Of a DNA stretch of 17,533 bases, positions 14,378 through 17,533 are shown piece after piece (the first letter of the stretch is position 1; each line of letters starts with the position of its first letter). The notes under the pieces are model-generated. The model saw nothing but the letters and a program-made list of their open reading frames with translations. It did no database searches and was not told where the DNA came from. This DNA comes from Bacillota bacterium (GTDB taxonomy: Bacteria; Bacillota; Clostridia; Lachnospirales; Lachnospiraceae), in contig JAEZKD010000119.1 of NCBI GenBank assembly GCA_023415655.1, positions 1 to 17,533 on the forward strand, written 5' to 3'. The position numbers and the translations under genes are program-made.

Positions 14378-15199
14378 TTAGTACTGGTACTTGATATCAG
14401 AATAATCTTTGTACGGTTTTTTCATCGTATACTTACGTTCTGCTTGATACATCGCAATATCATAGGTTGCATCTATCGTATACCAACTGCCCTTCTTCTC
14501 ATCATAGACTGAATTCCAAGCATGGTATACCCCTTCAATCTTCGGTGTATATCCTGTAACTAGCTTAACTTCAACCCCTTGACTTCTCATCATAGCTGCC
14601 ATAACAGCTGAGATATCATAACAGATTCCCTTTTTATTTTTATAAATAATTTCAATGTCAGGTAGATAGCCACTGGATAAGGTTGCAATTTTATCATAAT
14701 CATAAGCAAAGTTTTTCACGATGAATTTATATATCGTACTTACAATCTCTGCTTCTGACTTACAATTCTTTGTCAAACTCTTAGCTTTGGCAATCGCCTT
14801 ATCCTCTAATTCAAAATCGATAATTACATTTGACTGAAGAAAGACTATATTATCATCCTCTAACTCTAGTTCAATATTGGTACTTTTCACAACGCTATAC
14901 TTAGTACCTGTGATATTTTTTAATATCTTTATTTTATATTTCCCATTTCCCATATTAAGAGGAATATCAATCTCATTCTGACCTTTTTTTAGATCATAGT
15001 AATAAGACTGGTCGTCCTTAGTAACACCAATCTTCATCTTTGCATTGGATGAATTATGATAAGAGATTGTAATGATTCCATTCTCATTATCTAAAAATGT
15101 ATTATCTTCGGTAGTCGCAGCACTTACTTTTTGTTCACTACAGATTACAAAAAAGCAAGTTAATATTCCTAAAACTAGTAATTTCCAATAACTTTTCAT
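14378..15199 (-). CDS. Secreted transglutaminase-like (papain-fold) protein
   Basis: A 273-residue protein with an N-terminal signal peptide (positively charged start, hydrophobic stretch to about residue 20, likely cleavage after KVSA near residue 27). The middle is a beta-rich region (about 35-125). The C-terminal part is a transglutaminase-like domain with Cys193 in KKGICYDIS, His226 in GVYHAWNSVY and Asp243 in TIDATYD, the complete Cys-His-Asp triad. Such domains act as cysteine proteases or protein cross-linkers on the outside of the cell. AGGAGGGATGGT precedes the ATG. It begins 23 bases after pilT and ends at the terminator, so it is the last gene of the pilus operon. Its substrate is unknown; a role in modifying pilus or surface proteins is inference from position. 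Confidence 0.85.
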   Translation of the reverse strand: MKSYWKLLVLGILTCFFVICSEQKVSAATTEDNTFLDNENGIITISYHNSSNAKMKIGVTKDDQSYYYDLKKGQNEIDIPLNMGNGKYKIKILKNITGTKYSVVKSTNIELELEDDNIVFLQSNVIIDFELEDKAIAKAKSLTKNCKSEAEIVSTIYKFIVKNFAYDYDKIATLSSGYLPDIEIIYKNKKGICYDISAVMAAMMRSQGVEVKLVTGYTPKIEGVYHAWNSVYDEKKGSWYTIDATYDIAMYQAERKYTMKKPYKDYSDIKYQY

Positions 15200-15222
15200 A
15201 CCATCCCTCCTATCATCAATGG

Positions 15223-16278
15223 TTATGGGGTTACTGCTCGGCGCATAGAATCCTGATTCATACTATGTGAGATTGCAGTCTCTGTACTAATTCTTCCCTT
15301 TCGGAATAGTTCTAAGATACTGGAATCCATAGAAATCATTCCTTCCTTTGCAGAAGAATAAATGACTGAATCAATTTGATGCACCTTTCCATCTCGTATC
15401 ATTGTACGGATTGCACTCGTTGCTTCTAATATCTCAAACGCTGGTACCAAGCCATCCGTACTAGGTAAGAGCTGTTGAGATACGATTGCGTTCAATACCA
15501 TAGATAACTGTACACGGATTTGTTGCTGCTGTGAGCTTGGGAACACATCAATGATTCGATCAATCGTATTCGAAGCACCAACTGTGTGCAAGGTGGACAA
15601 TACAAGATGTCCTGTTTCCGCTGCTGTCATCGCAGTTTCAATGGTTTCTAAATCTCTCATCTCACCAATGAAGATGACATCTGGAGCTTCTCTCATCGCT
15701 GCTCGCAATGCTTTGTGATAATTCTCTGTATCAAATCCAATTTCTCGTTGACTTACAATACTTTTTTTATGTTTATGTAAAAACTCAATTGGATCTTCTA
15801 AAGTTAAGATATGACAGTTTCTTGTCGAATTGATTCGATCTATTATGTGAGAAAGTGTAGTACTCTTACCACTACCTGCAGTTCCAGTCACTAAGATTAA
15901 TCCCTTTTTCTGCATAGAAAAATTCAAAATTCTCTCAGGAATTAAAAGTTCCTCATAGGATTGTAAATCAAAGGATACCACACGTAACACTGCACTTAGG
16001 GTTCCTCTTTGACGGAAAATGTTTGTTCGAAAACGTCCAATCCCAGAAAGACTTAATGCAAAGTCATCGTCTCCTGTTTTCAATCCTTCCATATCTATAA
16101 TTTCGGCATATTTATACATTTCTTGAATTAATTCTGCCGTTTTACTTGTATTTAATATTTCACTATCCTGACGTTGTAGTACTCCCTTAATCTTAAAAGT
16201 AATCGGTTGACCAACAACAATAAATATATCGGATGCTTTCTTTTCAACGGCTGCTTGCAAGATTGCACATAATTCCAT
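15223..16278 (-). CDS. pilT: Type IV pilus retraction ATPase PilT
   Basis: A cytoplasmic hexameric ATPase that powers pilus retraction and twitching motility. The 351-residue length is typical. An N-terminal PAS-like domain (about 1-100) begins ASDIFIVVGQPITFKIKG. The RecA-like domain has Walker A GTAGSGKST (132-140), the Asp box LEDPIEF, Walker B DVIFIGEMRD (about 200-209), and the His box GHLVLSTLHT (223-232). The C-terminal AIRTMIRD (289-296) corresponds to the AIRNLIRE motif specific to PilT and needed for retraction, which argues against PilB. An AGGAGAG site lies 8 bases before the ATG and overlaps the intergenic gap of 12 bases after the preceding gene. Confidence 0.93.
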   Translation of the reverse strand: MELCAILQAAVEKKASDIFIVVGQPITFKIKGVLQRQDSEILNTSKTAELIQEMYKYAEIIDMEGLKTGDDDFALSLSGIGRFRTNIFRQRGTLSAVLRVVSFDLQSYEELLIPERILNFSMQKKGLILVTGTAGSGKSTTLSHIIDRINSTRNCHILTLEDPIEFLHKHKKSIVSQREIGFDTENYHKALRAAMREAPDVIFIGEMRDLETIETAMTAAETGHLVLSTLHTVGASNTIDRIIDVFPSSQQQQIRVQLSMVLNAIVSQQLLPSTDGLVPAFEILEATSAIRTMIRDGKVHQIDSVIYSSAKEGMISMDSSILELFRKGRISTETAISHSMNQDSMRRAVTP

Positions 16279-16290
16279 CTGGTTCTCTCC

Positions 16291-16764
16291 TTATTCGTCT
16301 AGTATCCCATCCCATATATCTTCCATACTTGTGTCTTCATAATCCCCTTGTTCGATTGATATCATTCTCCAGCTATGTACTGTGATCTGATTTTGCGACT
16401 TTTCCGGAAGTTGAAGCTTTACTTCTAGATTTCTATTATAGTCTATCTGAACGAGATATGTCAAGATATGGGTGGATTCATCGATTTGTAGACTTTCCAC
16501 TGAAAGCTCCTTTGCAAGCTTCGTAAGATCTAAGAACTCGTCTTGTGTTGCAATTGCTTCCGAAACCTGCATCAGTATTTCCTCTGCCTTTGCATCTGCT
16601 TTGTAATAAGCTTCTATTGAAGTTTTTGTCTTCTCTGACATTTTTACTTCATGATAAGAGGCTCGCAATGATAAAATAGCGAATATAGTAAGGGAAAAAA
16701 TCACTAAAATTAATAAAATGGATGCCCCTCCAATATTCATATGATAACTATTCTTCTGCTTCAT
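16291..16764 (-). CDS. PilX-like type IV pilus-associated membrane protein
   Basis: A 157-residue protein with one N-terminal hydrophobic helix (about residues 12-33, GGASILLILVIFSLTIFAIL) and a polar remainder. The helix starts with a glycine-rich GG and is followed by SYHEVKMSEKTKTSIEAYYKADAKAEE, a charged helix like those of PilX/GspK-type minor pilins that carry no prepilin leader. It lies between a prepilin-like gene and pilT, which supports a pilus-assembly role. The ribosome binding site AAAGGA is 8-9 bases upstream. I do not recognise it as a named family, so the exact function is unknown. Confidence 0.6.
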   Translation of the reverse strand: MKQKNSYHMNIGGASILLILVIFSLTIFAILSLRASYHEVKMSEKTKTSIEAYYKADAKAEEILMQVSEAIATQDEFLDLTKLAKELSVESLQIDESTHILTYLVQIDYNRNLEVKLQLPEKSQNQITVHSWRMISIEQGDYEDTSMEDIWDGILDE

Positions 16765-16797
16765 GTAACCAGTCCTTTCCGACTCATTTGCTTTTTG

Positions 16798-17265
16798 CTA
16801 TCTGCTAAAAACCCACCGATTCGTAGTTAACTCAACTAGTGGCTCGCTATCTATCGAATCTGTTACCGTGGAACAAGCAAAGGCCTGAATTACTGCCTTA
16901 ACCATTCGACCTGAGGTTTTCTTTTCTATGGAACTAGTCACAATAATAATATGCTCTGAAGGCTCTACTGTCTGCTTCCAATCCTTATCATAATAAATGC
17001 AGTAATTCAAAGAGGTGTTATCATACGCTTCCATATGAAGTAAATTCGCTGTCTCACCAATGGATGCGGTATTCTTTATCTGCTCAGCAACAGATTCTGC
17101 ACTGATAACTGCATGACTAATGTCGGTCGCATAATTCATAAGTCGGTTTGTTCCTAGAAACATTCTAACAAGGAATATGCTAATCACTGCAAAAACTCCA
17201 ATGACAATGACCAATTCAATCATAGGTATGCGAAATGAATGACTGTGTACTTTCTCCTTCTCCAT
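16798..17265 (-). CDS. Prepilin-like (minor pilin) protein with an atypical cleavage site
   Basis: A 155-residue protein with a short basic leader (MEKEKVHSHSFRIP) and a hydrophobic helix MIELVIVIGVFAVISIFLV, the type III signal of type IV pilins. Glu at +5 is present in MIELVIV, but alignment with the normal G-F-T-L-I-E places Arg where Gly is needed at -1 and Ile where Phe is expected at +1. The remaining 110 residues are a variable globular region, with helix AVISAESVAEQIKN after the membrane part. AGGAGG upstream is encoded in the last two Arg codons of the preceding gene, whose stop is 4 bases before this ATG, so translation is probably coupled. It is probably a minor pilin; whether it is processed is unknown. 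Confidence 0.7.
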   Translation of the reverse strand: MEKEKVHSHSFRIPMIELVIVIGVFAVISIFLVRMFLGTNRLMNYATDISHAVISAESVAEQIKNTASIGETANLLHMEAYDNTSLNYCIYYDKDWKQTVEPSEHIIIVTSSIEKKTSGRMVKAVIQAFACSTVTDSIDSEPLVELTTNRWVFSR

Positions 17266-17269
17266 ACCC

Positions 17270-17533
17270 TTACCTCCTTGTCCTTATTGAAACCATTAGG
17301 GTTTCTTCATCTCCTGCCGAATTCTTAGCAGTTAATAAAATCATCCCTCGACTGGTAATATCAAATGAAAAATCTGCGATGTCCATTGTTTCTTGTCCAT
17401 AATCCAACTCATATTCAGAAGCTTTCTCCTGGAAGATCTCATATAAGCTACCATCTTGATAATAGATCAAGGTCTCATATATGTTTCCATCAATCTCTTC
17501 TCCTAAAAAAAGCACATCAACTCCATCTTTTTT
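17270..17533 (-). CDS. Unknown protein of the pilus operon, 5' truncated by the right edge
   Basis: The reading frame stays open to the window end (codons for KKDGVDV precede 17515), so the gene begins outside the window and the GTG at 17515 is probably internal. The visible 87 residues contain YYQDGSLYEIFQEK and end SAGDEETLMVSIRTRR. The sequence is mainly beta-strand-like and acidic, with no membrane segment in the visible part. Position suggests a minor pilin or pilus-associated protein with its membrane helix off-window. The last codons (AGG AGG TAA) supply the ribosome binding site of the next gene. I cannot assign a family with confidence. Confidence 0.6.
   Translation of the reverse strand, partial: KKDGVDVLFLGEEIDGNIYETLIYYQDGSLYEIFQEKASEYELDYGQETMDIADFSFDITSRGMILLTAKNSAGDEETLMVSIRTRR

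Overview
The window looks like chromosomal DNA from a low-GC Gram-positive anaerobe of the Clostridia, probably a Lachnospiraceae or Clostridium cluster XIVa relative. The evidence is the AT-rich sequence, strong AGGAGG ribosome binding sites, a T-box leader on a branched-chain amino acid operon, a one-chain clostridial-type PurL, and a Gram-positive type IV pilus operon. No tRNA, rRNA, CRISPR array or transposase gene was seen. Most genes are on the minus strand; only the MraY-like gene and a LysR gene are on the plus strand.

Layout, left to right. At 1-63 is the N-terminus of a phosphofructokinase (minus), with its promoter and a leader hairpin. At 228-346 is a nested inverted repeat that is either a MITE-like element or the end of the ilv operon. 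At 360-3731 is ilvD-ilvB (minus strand), preceded at 3867-4196 by a T-box riboswitch with terminator, antiterminator motif and consensus promoter; its specifier reads best as GUA (valine). At 4235-5458 is pepT (peptidase T), whose -10 box lies inside a 15-bp perfect inverted repeat. At 5539-8220 is an unusual membrane protein: two N-terminal zinc ribbons, one membrane helix, a helical linker and an extracellular solute-binding-like domain, with no transporter genes beside it. At 8323-12120 is purL. Divergent from it are an MraY-type phosphosugar transferase (12332-13294) and a LysR regulator (13334-14218). A bidirectional terminator hairpin at 14283-14351 separates lysR from the last operon.

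The last operon (14378-17533, minus strand, entering from the right edge) reads: truncated unknown protein, prepilin-like protein, PilX-like protein, PilT retraction ATPase, secreted transglutaminase-like protein. It looks like part of a type IV pilus locus whose last gene encodes a putative secreted or cell-surface enzyme.

The genes are mostly housekeeping: valine/isoleucine synthesis under tRNA control, peptide turnover, purine synthesis, glycolysis and a cell-wall lipid step. The least conventional content is the zinc-ribbon/solute-binding fusion, the prepilin-like protein without the usual glycine before its cleavage site, the transglutaminase at the end of the pilus operon, and hairpins placed between promoter and ribosome binding site in four leaders. 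I found no clear case for a wholly new multi-gene system.
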